Shown: piece by piece, positions 1-8,357 of the stretch
Layout: every line of letters starts with the position of its first letter
Numbering within the stretch: the stretch's first letter is position 1
From: Halomonas sp. THAF5a
GTDB taxonomy: Bacteria; Pseudomonadota; Gammaproteobacteria; Pseudomonadales; Halomonadaceae
Assembly (NCBI RefSeq): GCF_009363755.1
Contig: NZ_CP045417.1
Location: 992,001 to 1,056,000 of the forward strand
DNA: 64,000 nucleotides
Direction of reading: 5' to 3'
The notes under the pieces: model-generated
Told to the model about the DNA's origin: nothing
The model's database searches: none
Seen by the model: the letters and a program-made list of their open reading frames with translations, nothing else
Position numbers and translations under genes: made by a program

Positions 1-1076
1 TCAAGGTCATGCAGGCGGCCGGCCAGAACCCCGTGCTGAACCGGGTGTTTACCACCTTCAACGTCAACGTGCCGTCCTTCAGCGCCGAGATCGATCAGCA
101 GAAGGCGCTGAGCTACGGCGTGTCGCTGGAGGCGCTGAACTCGACCCTGGGCAACACCTTCGGCAACGGTTTCGTGAACTACTTCAGCTACAAGGGCCGC
201 AACTTCCAGGTCTACCTGCAGAACGAGGACGAGTATCGCGACACGCCGGACGACATCAACAATGTCTACGTGCGCGGCGGCGACGGCGAGCGGATTCCGC
301 TGTCCGAGTTCGTGACCCTGGAGCGCCAGGTGGCGCCGGCGGTGGTGACACGCTTCGGCGTCTATCCCGGGGCCCAGTTCCAGGGCGGTCCCGCGCCGGG
401 CTACAGCTCCGGCCAGGCGATCGATGCCATGGAGCAGATCGTCGACGAGGAGCTCGGCGACGGCTGGGGCATGGGCTGGACCGGCACCGCCTATCAGGAG
501 AGCGAGGCGGGCAGCGCGGCGACCCTGGCCATCGTCTTCGGCCTGCTGATGGTGTTCTTGATCCTGGCCGCCCAGTACGAGAGCTGGTCGCTGCCGCTGG
601 CGGTGCTCACGGCCACGCCCTTCGCCTTCCTGGGGGGCATCGGCGGCATTGCGCTGCGCTCGCTGGATACCAGCGTCTATGTGCAGATCGGCATGCTGGT
701 GGTGGTCGGCCTGGCGGCCAAGAACGCCATCCTGATCGTCGAGTTCGCCGAGCTGCAGCGCCGCGAGATGGGCAAGACCATTCGCGAGGCGGCCATCACC
801 GCCGCGGAGCTGCGTTTCCGCCCGATCGTGATGACCTCCCTGGCGTTCATCTTCGGCACCCTGCCGCTGGCCATGGCGACCGGGGCGAGCGATACCAGCA
901 GCCAGCACATCGGTACCACGGTGGCGATGGGCATGGCCTCGGTGGCGATCCTCGGCAGCCTCTTCGTGCCGACCTTCTACGCCATGATCGCCGCGGTGTC
1001 GGCCCGGCTGCAGCGCAGGCCGCAGCGCGATGATGAGGCCTCCGAGTCGACGGCCGAGTCACGCGGCAACGCCTGA
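1..1076 (+). CDS. RND efflux transporter, inner-membrane subunit (C-terminal part)
   Basis: This is the C-terminal third of an AcrB/MexB-type proton-driven multidrug exporter of the inner membrane. It is cut by the window edge; the frame is open from base 3, so the ATG at 9 is internal. Visible are the porter/docking region, then the last membrane block with the family motif AAKNAILIVEFAE and the segment MTSLAFIFGTLPLAMATGA. The tail is short, charged and cytoplasmic. The length from here to the stop matches the AcrB C-terminus. A strong terminator follows directly, so it is probably the last gene of its operon. Substrates cannot be read from sequence. Confidence 0.93.
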   Translation, partial: KVMQAAGQNPVLNRVFTTFNVNVPSFSAEIDQQKALSYGVSLEALNSTLGNTFGNGFVNYFSYKGRNFQVYLQNEDEYRDTPDDINNVYVRGGDGERIPLSEFVTLERQVAPAVVTRFGVYPGAQFQGGPAPGYSSGQAIDAMEQIVDEELGDGWGMGWTGTAYQESEAGSAATLAIVFGLLMVFLILAAQYESWSLPLAVLTATPFAFLGGIGGIALRSLDTSVYVQIGMLVVVGLAAKNAILIVEFAELQRREMGKTIREAAITAAELRFRPIVMTSLAFIFGTLPLAMATGASDTSSQHIGTTVAMGMASVAILGSLFVPTFYAMIAAVSARLQRRPQRDDEASESTAESRGNA

Positions 1077-1385
1077 CGCACCGTGGATGGGCGGGCCGCG
1101 CCGGCTCGCCCAGCAATCAGGGGCGCCCCCTTCCTTTTATGCTGGGGGCGCCCCTTTTTCATGCCGCAGGCACCGCTGATACATGCCGCCGGCGATCCGT
1201 CTCCAGGCCGGGACGATCGCGCGTCATGCCACCAACGAGCTGGGTTCGCGTCGAGGACGGGCGACGTGAGCCATCCGGATCGACGGGGCTCCCCTTGATC
1301 GGGATCAGGAAGGCGCCGTCGCGATGGTCTAGAGTGGGAGGGGAAGACTCATTCGTCGGCTAAGCGTTATCGGGAGGCACGCCAC
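1077..1385. other. Gene-free spacer, RND gene to DUF1449-like gene
   Basis: It holds the terminator at 1120-1159 and then about 225 bases without a credible gene; short ORFs here lack a ribosome binding site. The right end carries a GGGAGG-type ribosome binding site about 10 bases before the ATG at 1386. I see no clear sigma-70 promoter. Confidence 0.6.
1120..1159 (+). terminator. Rho-independent terminator of the RND operon
   Basis: An 11-bp perfect GC stem (1120-1130 pairing with 1144-1154) with a 13-nt T-rich loop is followed at once by five T. It lies 44 bases after the RND stop. Confidence 0.9.
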
Positions 1386-2072
1386 ATGGAGACCCTCATC
1401 GCGATCGTCCTCGACTTCCCCATGGTCCTCTTCACCGTCCTGCTGGCGCTGGTCGCCGGCTACTGGCTGCTGGTGGCGCTGCGCCTGGCGCCTGTCGAGC
1501 TGTTCGAGCACGACAGCCTGCGCAACGACACCCTGGCCAGCGCCCTGGTCTCGCTGGGCTTCATCGGCGTGCCGGTCTCGCTGTCGCTGACCCTGCTGAT
1601 CGTGCTGGCGGGCCTGTTCACGCTGGCCCTCGAGCTCGCGGTGCTTCGCTGGCTGCCGCTGGGATTCTTCCGAATCCCGCTGGGGATCCTGGTGATCTGG
1701 GGGGCCTTCGCTCTGGCGTCGCCGCTGGCCGCCTGGCTCTGCCATCGACTGCATCGGCGCCTTCACCGGCGGGGGGGCGGCGCGCCGGAGCCCCTGCCGC
1801 GCTGCCTGCTGGGGGAGGCGGTGCGTATCACCGCCGTCTCGGCCGAGGAGGTGACGGCCGTGCTGAGGGAGGCGCCCCGCCACGAGGTGAGCCTCGCCAT
1901 CAAGTCGGGGGATGCGCCTCGGGTCGGGGAGTATCGGGTGCTGGTGAAGTACCTGCCGCGGGACGGTCGCTACCGGGCCGTGCCCGAGAGCGACTACCTG
2001 GATGCCCGCACGCGGCTTCGGCGGCTGCATCTGCTGCACGGCGACCCTCAGCACAACGGCTCGTCGGCCTGA
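1386..2072 (+). CDS. YqiJ/DUF1449-like inner-membrane protein
   Basis: A 228-residue protein. An N-terminal hydrophobic segment (about residues 10-32) and two more (about 55-85 and 90-120) are followed by a basic linker and a soluble C-terminal domain (about 135-215) that looks like a small beta-barrel. This layout resembles E. coli YqiJ (DUF1449, NfeD-related OB fold), which usually accompanies a flotillin-like partner. No flotillin gene is next to it here. The start is set by GGGAGG at 1371. The family call rests on architecture and a weak sequence resemblance, so treat it as tentative. The neighbouring TetR gene is convergent. Confidence 0.5.
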   Translation: METLIAIVLDFPMVLFTVLLALVAGYWLLVALRLAPVELFEHDSLRNDTLASALVSLGFIGVPVSLSLTLLIVLAGLFTLALELAVLRWLPLGFFRIPLGILVIWGAFALASPLAAWLCHRLHRRLHRRGGGAPEPLPRCLLGEAVRITAVSAEEVTAVLREAPRHEVSLAIKSGDAPRVGEYRVLVKYLPRDGRYRAVPESDYLDARTRLRRLHLLHGDPQHNGSSA

Positions 2073-2090
2073 GGCGCTATCGCCCCGCGA

Positions 2091-2714
2091 TCAGGCCGCT
2101 TCGGTCTGATCGCGGCCGATCAGTGCCAGCTGGGCATCGACCAGGGCCATGCCGCGGGCGTGGATGGAGTAGGCGTCGGGGTCACGCAGCCAGTCGTGGA
2201 AGAGGCCGCTGAGGATCGCCTGCAGCAGGCGCGTGGCGATCTCGGGATCGACCCCCTCCTTGAGCAGGCCCAGGCGGTGGGCCTCGGCGAAGTAGCCGCC
2301 CAGGGCGTCCAGGCATTCGCCGGCCATCTCCGCCTGGATGGCGCAGGGGTCGATGTCGTCGAAGAACTCGCAGCGGTGGATCAGGATGGCGAGGACCCGT
2401 CGGCGGCGGGGCTGCTCCAGTCGCAGCAGGCTCTCCTGGAACCCCAGGCGGACGGTCTCCAGCGGCGAGGCGTGCACGGCACCGGCCTCCGCCACCAGTG
2501 CCTCGAAGGGCATGCGCACCCGGTCGAGCATGGCGCGAAAGAGGTCGGCCTTGTTCTTGAAGTGCCAGTAGACCGCGCCGCGGGTCAGGCCGGCGTGACG
2601 GGCGATCTGTTCGAGCGAGGTGCGAGCGACGCCATTGTCGAAGAAGACCTCCTCGGCGGCGTCGAGCAGTGCCTCGCGGGTGGCTTCGGCTTCGGCCTTG
2701 GTGCGTCTGGCCAT
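2091..2714 (-). CDS. TetR/AcrR-family transcriptional repressor
   Basis: A 207-residue one-component regulator. The N-terminal helix-turn-helix (about residues 10-57) has the AcrR-type sequences TSLEQIARHAGLTRGAVYWHF and FKNKADLF; the rest is the helical ligand-binding domain typical of RND-pump repressors (AcrR, TtgR, MexR2-like). It is divergent from the metallo-deacylase gene at 2889, and a near-perfect palindrome lies between them at 2771-2796. An RND pump gene lies 1 kb away. The regulated target could therefore be the pump, the divergent gene or only itself. The inducer is unknown. Confidence 0.9.
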   Translation of the reverse strand: MARRTKAEAEATREALLDAAEEVFFDNGVARTSLEQIARHAGLTRGAVYWHFKNKADLFRAMLDRVRMPFEALVAEAGAVHASPLETVRLGFQESLLRLEQPRRRRVLAILIHRCEFFDDIDPCAIQAEMAGECLDALGGYFAEAHRLGLLKEGVDPEIATRLLQAILSGLFHDWLRDPDAYSIHARGMALVDAQLALIGRDQTEAA

Positions 2715-2770
2715 GGCGGGGCTCTCAACATGTCACGGTTTTGCATATTCTACCCGAGTGGTCCGTTTTT

Positions 2771-2796
2771 TACATTCATCCATGTATGGATATGTA
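2771..2796. promoter_or_regulatory. Candidate TetR operator palindrome
   Basis: Inside an AT-rich stretch between divergent genes, ATCCAT (2778-2783) and ATGGAT (2786-2791) form a perfect 6+6 palindrome around GT. TACAT (2771-2775) and ATGTA (2792-2796) extend it, with a 2-base slip in one arm. AcrR operators have similar ACAT/ATGT ends. It sits 57-82 bases upstream of the TetR start. Confidence 0.55.
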
Positions 2797-2888
2797 AGCG
2801 GTGGGCGGTGCGCCGGGCTCGTCTTCCACGGATCAGGCGCGTATAAGAAACGTCTGAAAACACCGTTTCGTGATGCAAGGAGCGCCGC

Positions 2889-3920
2889 ATGGCCCGTTCC
2901 CCCTTCGAGATCGCCGGCACCAGGGTGGCGCCGGGATCGCGCACCCAGATCGACGTGCCCGTGGCACGCCTCTATACCCATGCGCCGCTCTACATCCCCC
3001 TGGAGGTGGTGCACGGCCGGCAGTTGGGGCCGGTGCTGCTGGTCTGCGGCGGCATCCACGGCGACGAGATCAACGGCGTGGAGATCGTGCGCCGCCTGCT
3101 GCGCTCCAAGCAGCTGCAGGGGCTGCGCGGCACGCTGATCGGCGTGCCCATCGTCAATGTCTTCGGCTTCGTGCAGCACAGCCGCTACCTGCCGGATCGG
3201 CGCGACCTCAATCGCTGCTTTCCGGGCAGCGAATCGGGCTCGCTGGGTGGCCGGGTGGCGGCGCTGTTTCGCGAACAGATCGTCGATCAGGCCAGCCACA
3301 TCATCGACCTGCACACCGGGGCGATCCATCGGACCAACCTGCCCCAGATCCGGGCCCAGCTGGTTCCCGGCGGCGAGACCGAGCGCATGGCCAACGCCTT
3401 CGGCGCGCCGGTGATCCTCAACGCCGACCTGCGCGAGGGCAGCCTGCGCCACTACGCGCAGCACCGCGGGATTCCAGTGCTGACCTACGAGGCGGGGGAG
3501 GCGCTGCGCTTCGATCAGTGGGCGATCACGCCGGGGGTACGGGGCGTGCTGCGCGTGATGCGCCGGCTCGGCATGCTGACCGGCGAGCATCGAAGGCGTC
3601 CGGTGCCGGCCGCCGAGGTGGCCAACGGCTCGAGCTGGGCGCGGGCCCCCATCGACGGCATCCTGCGCCCGCAGGTGCGTCTCGGGGCTCGGGTGGCCCG
3701 CGGCGAGCTGCTGGGGCGGGTGGCCGATCCCTTCGGCAACGCCGAGGGCGAGGTGCGGGCGGTGGCGGACGGCATCGTCATCGGCATGAGTCGTCTGCCG
3801 CTGGCCAACGAGGGGGAGGCGCTCTTCCATATCGCCCGCTTCGATGCCATCGAGGAGGCCGAGAGCGCCATCGAGGACTTCCAGTCGAGCCTCGAGCCGC
3901 CCCCCGACGCCCTCTACTGA
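2889..3920 (+). CDS. Succinylglutamate desuccinylase/aspartoacylase-family zinc hydrolase
   Basis: A 343-residue M14-like metalloenzyme of the AstE/AspA family, which removes an acyl group from an N-acyl amino acid. Zinc ligands are visible: H57 and E60 in GGIHGDEING and H142 in HIIDLHTG; the substrate-arginine region DRRDLNRCFPG is at 103-113. The C-terminal part (about 240-325) forms the beta-rich lid and is lipoyl-like in this family (APIDGILRPQVRLGARV). It is preceded by AAGGAG. It is not in an arginine-catabolism (ast) operon, so it is probably not AstE itself; the true substrate cannot be told. Expression may be under the divergent TetR gene. Confidence 0.85.
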   Translation: MARSPFEIAGTRVAPGSRTQIDVPVARLYTHAPLYIPLEVVHGRQLGPVLLVCGGIHGDEINGVEIVRRLLRSKQLQGLRGTLIGVPIVNVFGFVQHSRYLPDRRDLNRCFPGSESGSLGGRVAALFREQIVDQASHIIDLHTGAIHRTNLPQIRAQLVPGGETERMANAFGAPVILNADLREGSLRHYAQHRGIPVLTYEAGEALRFDQWAITPGVRGVLRVMRRLGMLTGEHRRRPVPAAEVANGSSWARAPIDGILRPQVRLGARVARGELLGRVADPFGNAEGEVRAVADGIVIGMSRLPLANEGEALFHIARFDAIEEAESAIEDFQSSLEPPPDALY

Positions 3921-3960
3921 GCCGCCGGGCCGCTGCGCTCCCATATCGAGCGCCCCCATG

Positions 3961-3994
3961 CGACGACGGCGCCGATCGCTCGGCGCCGTCGTCG
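3961..3994. terminator. Hairpin between convergent genes
   Basis: A perfect 14-bp inverted repeat (3961-3974 with 3981-3994, 6-nt loop) lies in the 99-bp gap between the converging hydrolase and dusA genes. Neither side has a T tract, so it is either a weak intrinsic terminator or an RNA 3'-end stabiliser. Confidence 0.6.
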
Positions 3995-4019
3995 TGTCCC
4001 GCGAAGCCCGCCGTCGGGG

Positions 4020-5024
4020 CTAGGCCACCTCGGCCGGCTCGCGCTCGGCGACCAGGCCCAGGGCATCGTCGAAGACCTGCAGGCCCGCGCCCTCGCGATG
4101 GGCATGCTCGGAGAGGTGACGGCGGAACTTGCGCCCGCCCGGCTGGCCCTGGAAGAGGCCCAGCAGGTGGCGGGTCACATGATTGAGCTTGGCGCCCTCC
4201 TCCAGGCGGCGGGCGATGTAGGGGCGCAGCGCGCGGGCCGCGGCGTGGCGGCTCTCGGCCGGGCCGGTCTCGCCGTAGAGGGCGGCGTCTACGCCGGCCA
4301 GCAGCCAGGGGTTCTGGTAGGCCTCGCGGCCGACCATCACGCTGTCGACGTGGTCGAGCTGCGCGCGGCACTCGTCCAGGGTCTTGATGCCGCCGTTGAT
4401 GCCGATGTGAAGCTCCGGGCGACTCGCCTTGAGGCGGTGCACCCGCGGGTAGTTGAGCGGCGGCACGTCGCGGTTCTCCTTGGGGGAGAGCCCCTCGAGC
4501 CAGGCCTTGCGGGCGTGCACGATGAAGGTGTCGCAGCCGCCGTCGGCCACCGTGGCGATGAAGCGCGAGAGGTCGGCGTCCTCGTCCTGGTCGTCGATGC
4601 CGATCCGGCACTTCACGGTGACCGGGATCGACACCGCGTCCTGCATGGCGCGCACGGCGGCGGCGACCCTCTCCGGGTGGCCCATCAGGCAGGCGCCGAT
4701 CAGGTTGTTCTGCACCCGGTCGCTCGGGCAGCCGACGTTGAGGTTGACCTCGTCATAGCCCCATTCCTCGGCGATGGCCGCGCACTCGGCGAGCTCACGG
4801 GCGTCGCTGCCGCCGAGCTGAAGGGCGAGGGGATGCTCGACCTCGTCATAACCGAGGAAGCGCTCCCGCGGGCTGCCATGCAGGATGGCGCCGGTGGTCA
4901 CCATCTCGGTGTAGAGCAGGGCGCGGCGCGTCAGGGTTCGGGCGAACGCGCGGTAGTCGTGGGTCGTCCAGTCCATCATCGGGGCCACGGAGAAGGTGCG
5001 GTCGAGCGCTTGCATCGGCATCAC
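4020..5024 (-). CDS. dusA: tRNA-dihydrouridine synthase A
   Basis: A 334-residue FMN enzyme that reduces uridine in the D-loop (U20/U20a) of tRNA. It matches E. coli DusA closely. The TIM barrel starts with VAPMMDWTTHDYRAF, the active-site region carries NLNVGCPSDRVQ followed by GACLM, and the FMN/phosphate region has GINGGIKT and VMVGREAYQNPW. The segment VKCRIGIDD and the C-terminal helical tRNA-binding domain (about 250-330) are also present. Three in-frame Met codons lie near the N-terminus (5024, 5021, 5015), so the exact start is uncertain. It is a single-gene unit, convergent with the zinc hydrolase. Confidence 0.96.
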   Translation of the reverse strand: MMPMQALDRTFSVAPMMDWTTHDYRAFARTLTRRALLYTEMVTTGAILHGSPRERFLGYDEVEHPLALQLGGSDARELAECAAIAEEWGYDEVNLNVGCPSDRVQNNLIGACLMGHPERVAAAVRAMQDAVSIPVTVKCRIGIDDQDEDADLSRFIATVADGGCDTFIVHARKAWLEGLSPKENRDVPPLNYPRVHRLKASRPELHIGINGGIKTLDECRAQLDHVDSVMVGREAYQNPWLLAGVDAALYGETGPAESRHAAARALRPYIARRLEEGAKLNHVTRHLLGLFQGQPGGRKFRRHLSEHAHREGAGLQVFDDALGLVAEREPAEVA

Positions 5025-5108
5025 GGGGTGTCGGTCGGAAGGGCGCCTAGTCTACCAGCCCTGGTCACTTTCTGCCCAATCCTGCCCCACTCAGGCACCC
5101 AGATACAG

Positions 5109-5132
5109 CAAGGCCCGCATCAGCGGGCCTTG
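5109..5132 (-). terminator. Hairpin downstream of the cold-shock gene
   Basis: A 10-bp perfect stem (5109-5118 with 5123-5132) with a 4-nt loop lies 44 bases past the csp stop. The following T tract on the minus strand is poor. Confidence 0.6.
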
Positions 5133-5175
5133 GTGCTCGATGCCTTGCGGCTCGAGAGGGCTGTCCGATCGGTGA

Positions 5176-5379
5176 TCAGACGGCTTCGACGTTGGACGCC
5201 TGCAGGCCTTTCTTGCCCTGGACGACGTCGAAGGAGACCTGCTGGCCGTCCTGCAGGGATTTGAAGCCCTCGGCCTTGATCTCGGAGAAGTGCACGAAGA
5301 GGTCATCGCCGCCGTCGGCCGGGGTGATGAAGCCGAAGCCTTTTGCGTCGTTGAACCACTTGACGGTGCCAGTAGCCAT
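5176..5379 (-). CDS. CspA-family cold-shock protein
   Basis: A 67-residue single cold-shock (OB-fold) domain that binds single-stranded RNA/DNA and melts secondary structure in mRNA. RNP1 (KGFGFI, residues 13-18) and RNP2 (LFVHF, 27-31) are intact, as is the N-terminal GTVKWFND. The start is fixed by AAAGGAG 9 bases upstream. It ends in ASNVEAV, a common end for this family in Halomonas/Pseudomonas. Paralogues are usual, so I give no gene letter. The upstream gap is AT-rich, as expected for a long structured 5' leader. Confidence 0.95.
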   Translation of the reverse strand: MATGTVKWFNDAKGFGFITPADGGDDLFVHFSEIKAEGFKSLQDGQQVSFDVVQGKKGLQASNVEAV

Positions 5380-5787
5380 GTCATGACTCCTTTCTTTGGC
5401 GCGCTGCGCCGGATACGAAATTACCGGGTGTAGCCCCGAATGCTAGTGGGTAAAACAAGGGGATATAACCAGACAACCGAAAGGATTCGACTACTACTGA
5501 CAATATGCATCTTGCTAACCAACTGGCGCACACGGTGGCATGACGAGCGCCCGGCGTCAACACCCTGGCGGTGCGCGACGCCATCGCTGGGTCGCGGGCT
5601 CGGCCCGGCGACTCGTCGAGGCGTGATCCGGATCAGCGCACCGGACGGGAAAGCCCTGCTATAAAGAAGGACGATGAAGGAAGGGCTATTCAGCCAGGCC
5701 TGTTGGGCAGGGGCCTGGAGGATGAACGCCGGGCGAGGCCGGCCGCCGAGGTCGGTGTGCCCACGATGCGACGAAAGGAGAGCCGTC
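5380..5787. other. Gene-free region upstream of csp and the DksA-like gene
   Basis: About 400 bases between divergent genes. The csp-proximal 140 bases (5400-5530) are AT-rich with several TTGTC-like hexamers on the minus strand and probably contain the csp promoter and 5' leader, but I cannot settle one -35/-10 pair. The right part returns to high GC. Short ORFs starting at 5571 and 5674 run into the DksA-like frame and have no ribosome binding site. Confidence 0.55.
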
Positions 5788-6111
5788 ATGGCGGATCGCA
5801 AGCAGGAACTCGAGGCGCTGCGCGAGGAGCTGGTCGCGCGGCTCGATCGCTACCAGGCCCACAGGGAGCAGAAGGGCGCTCCGCTGGACAAGGACACCGA
5901 GGACGCGTCGACCGAGACCGTCAACGACGAGGTCATCCAGGCCCTGCAGCAGGAGGCCGAGGACGAGCTTCGCCAGGTGCTCCATGCGCTGAAGCGCCTC
6001 GCGGCGGGGGAGGGCGACGCCTGTGAGCAGTGCGGCGAGCCCATCGGCGACGCGCGCCTGCGGGCGCTGCCCTACACGACGCACTGCCGCCGCTGTGCGG
6101 AGCGCTTGTGA
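5788..6111 (+). CDS. DksA/TraR-type C4 zinc-finger protein
   Basis: A 107-residue protein with an N-terminal helical hairpin (about 1-72, acidic and coiled-coil-like) and a C-terminal four-cysteine zinc finger: C79, C82, C100, C103. DksA-family proteins bind the RNA-polymerase secondary channel. It is shorter than DksA (about 150 residues), and the acidic tip aspartates of DksA are not obvious, though DKDTEDAS (34-41) is a candidate tip. YbiI/DksA2-like small members are the closest type. The start is set by AAAGGAG at 5774-5780; the longer frame from 5674 has no such site. Confidence 0.85.
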   Translation: MADRKQELEALREELVARLDRYQAHREQKGAPLDKDTEDASTETVNDEVIQALQQEAEDELRQVLHALKRLAAGEGDACEQCGEPIGDARLRALPYTTHCRRCAERL

Positions 6112-6172
6112 GCCTTCCGGCCCTGGCCAGGAGTGGTAGTCTGGTCGCTCATCGACGAGGCGGGAGGCGTGC

Positions 6173-6763
6173 ATGACAGCGTGGTGTCGAGGGATCGGGG
6201 CAGGCGTGGTGCTGATCTGGCTGGCGGGCTGCGGTGGCAGCGAGGAAGAGGTGAGTGGCGCGCCGGACGACCCGGCGCCGGTAGCCGAGACGACGCAGGC
6301 GCCCTCGGCGCCCGCCCCGACCGAGAAGGTCGCCCCCTTCGAGGAGCCGGTGACGATCGATGTCTCGTCGCGTCTGGGCAGCGACCGGCGCCTGACGGTC
6401 GATGGCGAGACCAACCTGCCCCCCGAGACTCGCCTGCAGGTGCTGGTGGAGCGCGAACTCAGCGGCGTGCGCTGGCGGGCGCGGGTGTCGGTGGCCGAGG
6501 GCGGCTTCGTGGCCGGGCCCTTCGGCCCCGGCAGCGGCCTGCCCGACGGTGACTACCTGGTAGTGGTGGAGGTGCAAGAGGGCAGTGTGCAGCCGGCCGC
6601 CGTGCGCGCCCGGCTGGGCGAGGAGAACGAGCACCTTCGGGGACCGCTGGTCGAGCAGTCGCGTCACGGCCTGGGCCAGGTGGCTCGCTACGCCAAGCGC
6701 TTCCTGGTGGGCGACGAGACGCGCCGCACTCGGGATCGTGTCGAGGTCATGGAGATCGAGTAG
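6173..6763 (+). CDS. Putative lipoprotein of unknown function
   Basis: A 196-residue protein with a lipoprotein signal: a hydrophobic stretch from residue 8, then lipobox LAGC with Cys at 20. Residue 21 is Gly, so outer-membrane sorting by Lol is likely. A low-complexity Pro/Ala/Glu linker (about 24-60) is followed by a beta-rich domain (about 62-150) and a charged C-terminal helix. I recognise no family. It ends four bases before the stop of the convergent XRE regulator, so the two genes are packed tail to tail without a terminator. Confidence 0.75.
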   Translation: MTAWCRGIGAGVVLIWLAGCGGSEEEVSGAPDDPAPVAETTQAPSAPAPTEKVAPFEEPVTIDVSSRLGSDRRLTVDGETNLPPETRLQVLVERELSGVRWRARVSVAEGGFVAGPFGPGSGLPDGDYLVVVEVQEGSVQPAAVRARLGEENEHLRGPLVEQSRHGLGQVARYAKRFLVGDETRRTRDRVEVMEIE

Positions 6764-6767
6764 CGCC

Positions 6768-7355
6768 TCAGAGCGGCTGGGCGCGCCAGTGGGCCACCAG
6801 CTTGCCGATCAGCCGGCAGCTGGGCGCGTACGGGATGAGTTCGTCGCTGTCCTGGCGCTGGAAGATCAGCTCTCCGGTGGGCCCCTGGGTGACTCGCCGG
6901 ATCGCCAGCTCGCCGTCGTTCTCGATGAGGTAGAGGCCGGGCTGGCGGAAGATGTCGCTGGTCGCGATGGCCACCAGGTCGCCCTCCACCAGGAAGTCGA
7001 AGTGCTCGCCCGGTGCCGGGGTCACCAGGTGGCAGTCGCCGTCCCAGCGCTGCCCGGGCACCATCTCGATCGGCAGCTCGATGACGCGCTGCTTGCCGTC
7101 CTGCCAGGGCAGCGGGAGCTGGCGGCGCAGGTAGAGGGGCGAGGCGCTGGGCCCCTCGTCCTCGAGCAGCCGCGACAGCGGGCAGTTGAGCGCCTGGGCC
7201 AGGGCCACCAGGCGCTCATGGCCGATCTGCTTGATGGCACCCGATTCCCAGTAGGAGATCGTGACGTCTGACACCCCGACCCTGCGTGCCAGGGCCGCCT
7301 TGTTGAGCTTGGCCTCCAGCCGTAGTGTCTTGATGCGCGGGCCGAGTGTTTCCAT
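6768..7355 (-). CDS. XRE regulator with degenerate S24/LexA-like C-terminal domain
   Basis: A 195-residue protein. Residues 7-62 form an XRE/Cro helix-turn-helix (KAALARRVGVSDVTISYWE). The C-terminal half (about 85-190) has the fold signature of the LexA/CI peptidase family: EGDLVAIATS, then GLYLIENDG and LAIRRV. The nucleophilic serine normally found just before the GD motif is absent (HFDF there), and the general-base lysine position is Arg. It should therefore dimerise and sense, but not self-cleave. A target operator is not visible. The gene stands alone, facing away from the SDR gene. Confidence 0.85.
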   Translation of the reverse strand: METLGPRIKTLRLEAKLNKAALARRVGVSDVTISYWESGAIKQIGHERLVALAQALNCPLSRLLEDEGPSASPLYLRRQLPLPWQDGKQRVIELPIEMVPGQRWDGDCHLVTPAPGEHFDFLVEGDLVAIATSDIFRQPGLYLIENDGELAIRRVTQGPTGELIFQRQDSDELIPYAPSCRLIGKLVAHWRAQPL

Positions 7356-7458
7356 TACGTCATCCTGTGGTCAAAAAGCGTCATGTGGATCTTCCGGGCT
7401 CGGGTTTTGCCGAGCAACGAGGGTAATCAACGGTAATTCTGCCCTAATCCCCGCGGCG

Positions 7459-8199
7459 TCACCATGCCACCCGCTCGCCGGCCCAGTCGAGGAAGATGCC
7501 GCTCTCCTCGGGCGTGCAGGCATCGAGTACCTCCAGCAGCCGCTCGGCCACGAAGGCCGGGGTGAACAGCTTGCCGTCGGGCACCCGGGCCTGAAAGGGC
7601 GCCGAGAGCGGGGTATCCGTGGTGCCGGGGTGCAGGCAGGCGATCGCGGCCTGGGGATTGAGGCGGCGCATCTCCACGGCGGCAGTCTTCATCAGCATGT
7701 TATGGGCGGCCTTGCTGGCCCGGTAGGCGTACCAGCCGCCGAGCCGGTTGTCGCCGATGGAGCCGACGCGCGCCGAGAGGCTGGCGAACAGCGCCGGGTG
7801 GCGCCCCTTGAGGCTTGGCTGCAGGGCCTTGAGCAGCAGCGCCGGGGTGATGGCGTTGACGTGGTAGAGCCGGGCCATGGCCCCGGCGTCCAGGTCGTCG
7901 AGCTTCTTCTCCGGGCCGATGCCGAGCTGCTCGTCGTGCAGCATGCCGATGGCATTGAACACCAGGTGCACGGGGGTGGCGCCCAGGGCGTCGGCGAGGG
8001 CCTCGCCACCCTCCTCGGTGGTGAGGTCCAGGGCCAGGGCATCGACCCGTGGATCCGGGTGCGGGTGACCGCCGCGGCTGACGGCGATCACCCGACCGGG
8101 GCGGTCGCTGTCGAGCAGGGCCTCCACCACGGCGCTGCCGATGCCGCCGGAGGCGCCGGTGACCAGGGCGGTGAAGTCGTCGGGGAGTCGCGTGAGCAT
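7459..8199 (-). CDS. SDR-family oxidoreductase (CsgA/C-factor-like)
   Basis: A 246-residue short-chain dehydrogenase with a Rossmann fold. TGASGGIG (14-21) binds the dinucleotide; the catalytic pair is Y159 and K163 in YRASK, with a serine in the ASLSARVGS segment (about 140). NAIGMLHDE (82-90) replaces the usual NNAG with a variation common in C-signal-like SDRs. The C-terminus ends in GIFLDWAGERVAW, typical of this subgroup in marine gammaproteobacteria. The substrate is unknown. It is divergent from gltX, with a 158-bp shared upstream region. Confidence 0.9.
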   Translation of the reverse strand: MLTRLPDDFTALVTGASGGIGSAVVEALLDSDRPGRVIAVSRGGHPHPDPRVDALALDLTTEEGGEALADALGATPVHLVFNAIGMLHDEQLGIGPEKKLDDLDAGAMARLYHVNAITPALLLKALQPSLKGRHPALFASLSARVGSIGDNRLGGWYAYRASKAAHNMLMKTAAVEMRRLNPQAAIACLHPGTTDTPLSAPFQARVPDGKLFTPAFVAERLLEVLDACTPEESGIFLDWAGERVAW

Positions 8200-8292
8200 G
8201 GCATTCCTTGTTCACCGGGGAGCGGGTTCTGCGTGGACCGCATCGCCGGGGAATGATTCCCGGCCACGGCTGCCCGGCGCTGGTCAGGTGCG

Positions 8293-8298
8293 TATAAT
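8293..8298 (+). promoter_or_regulatory. -10 element of the likely gltX promoter
   Basis: A perfect TATAAT lies 60 bases upstream of gltX. The -35 region is poor (no TTGACA-like hexamer at 16-18 spacing), so only the -10 is assigned. Confidence 0.5.
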
Positions 8299-8357
8299 GC
8301 GGCCATTCGCCCGCCAAGCCAGGGCGGCCTCCCTCCATCGACAGGACCTAGGACGAC

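Noticed and set aside
2733..4186. Long frames on both strands over the zinc-hydrolase gene
   Set aside because: They have no recognisable motif and skewed Arg/Pro/Gly content; the 2889-3920 frame has the metal ligands.
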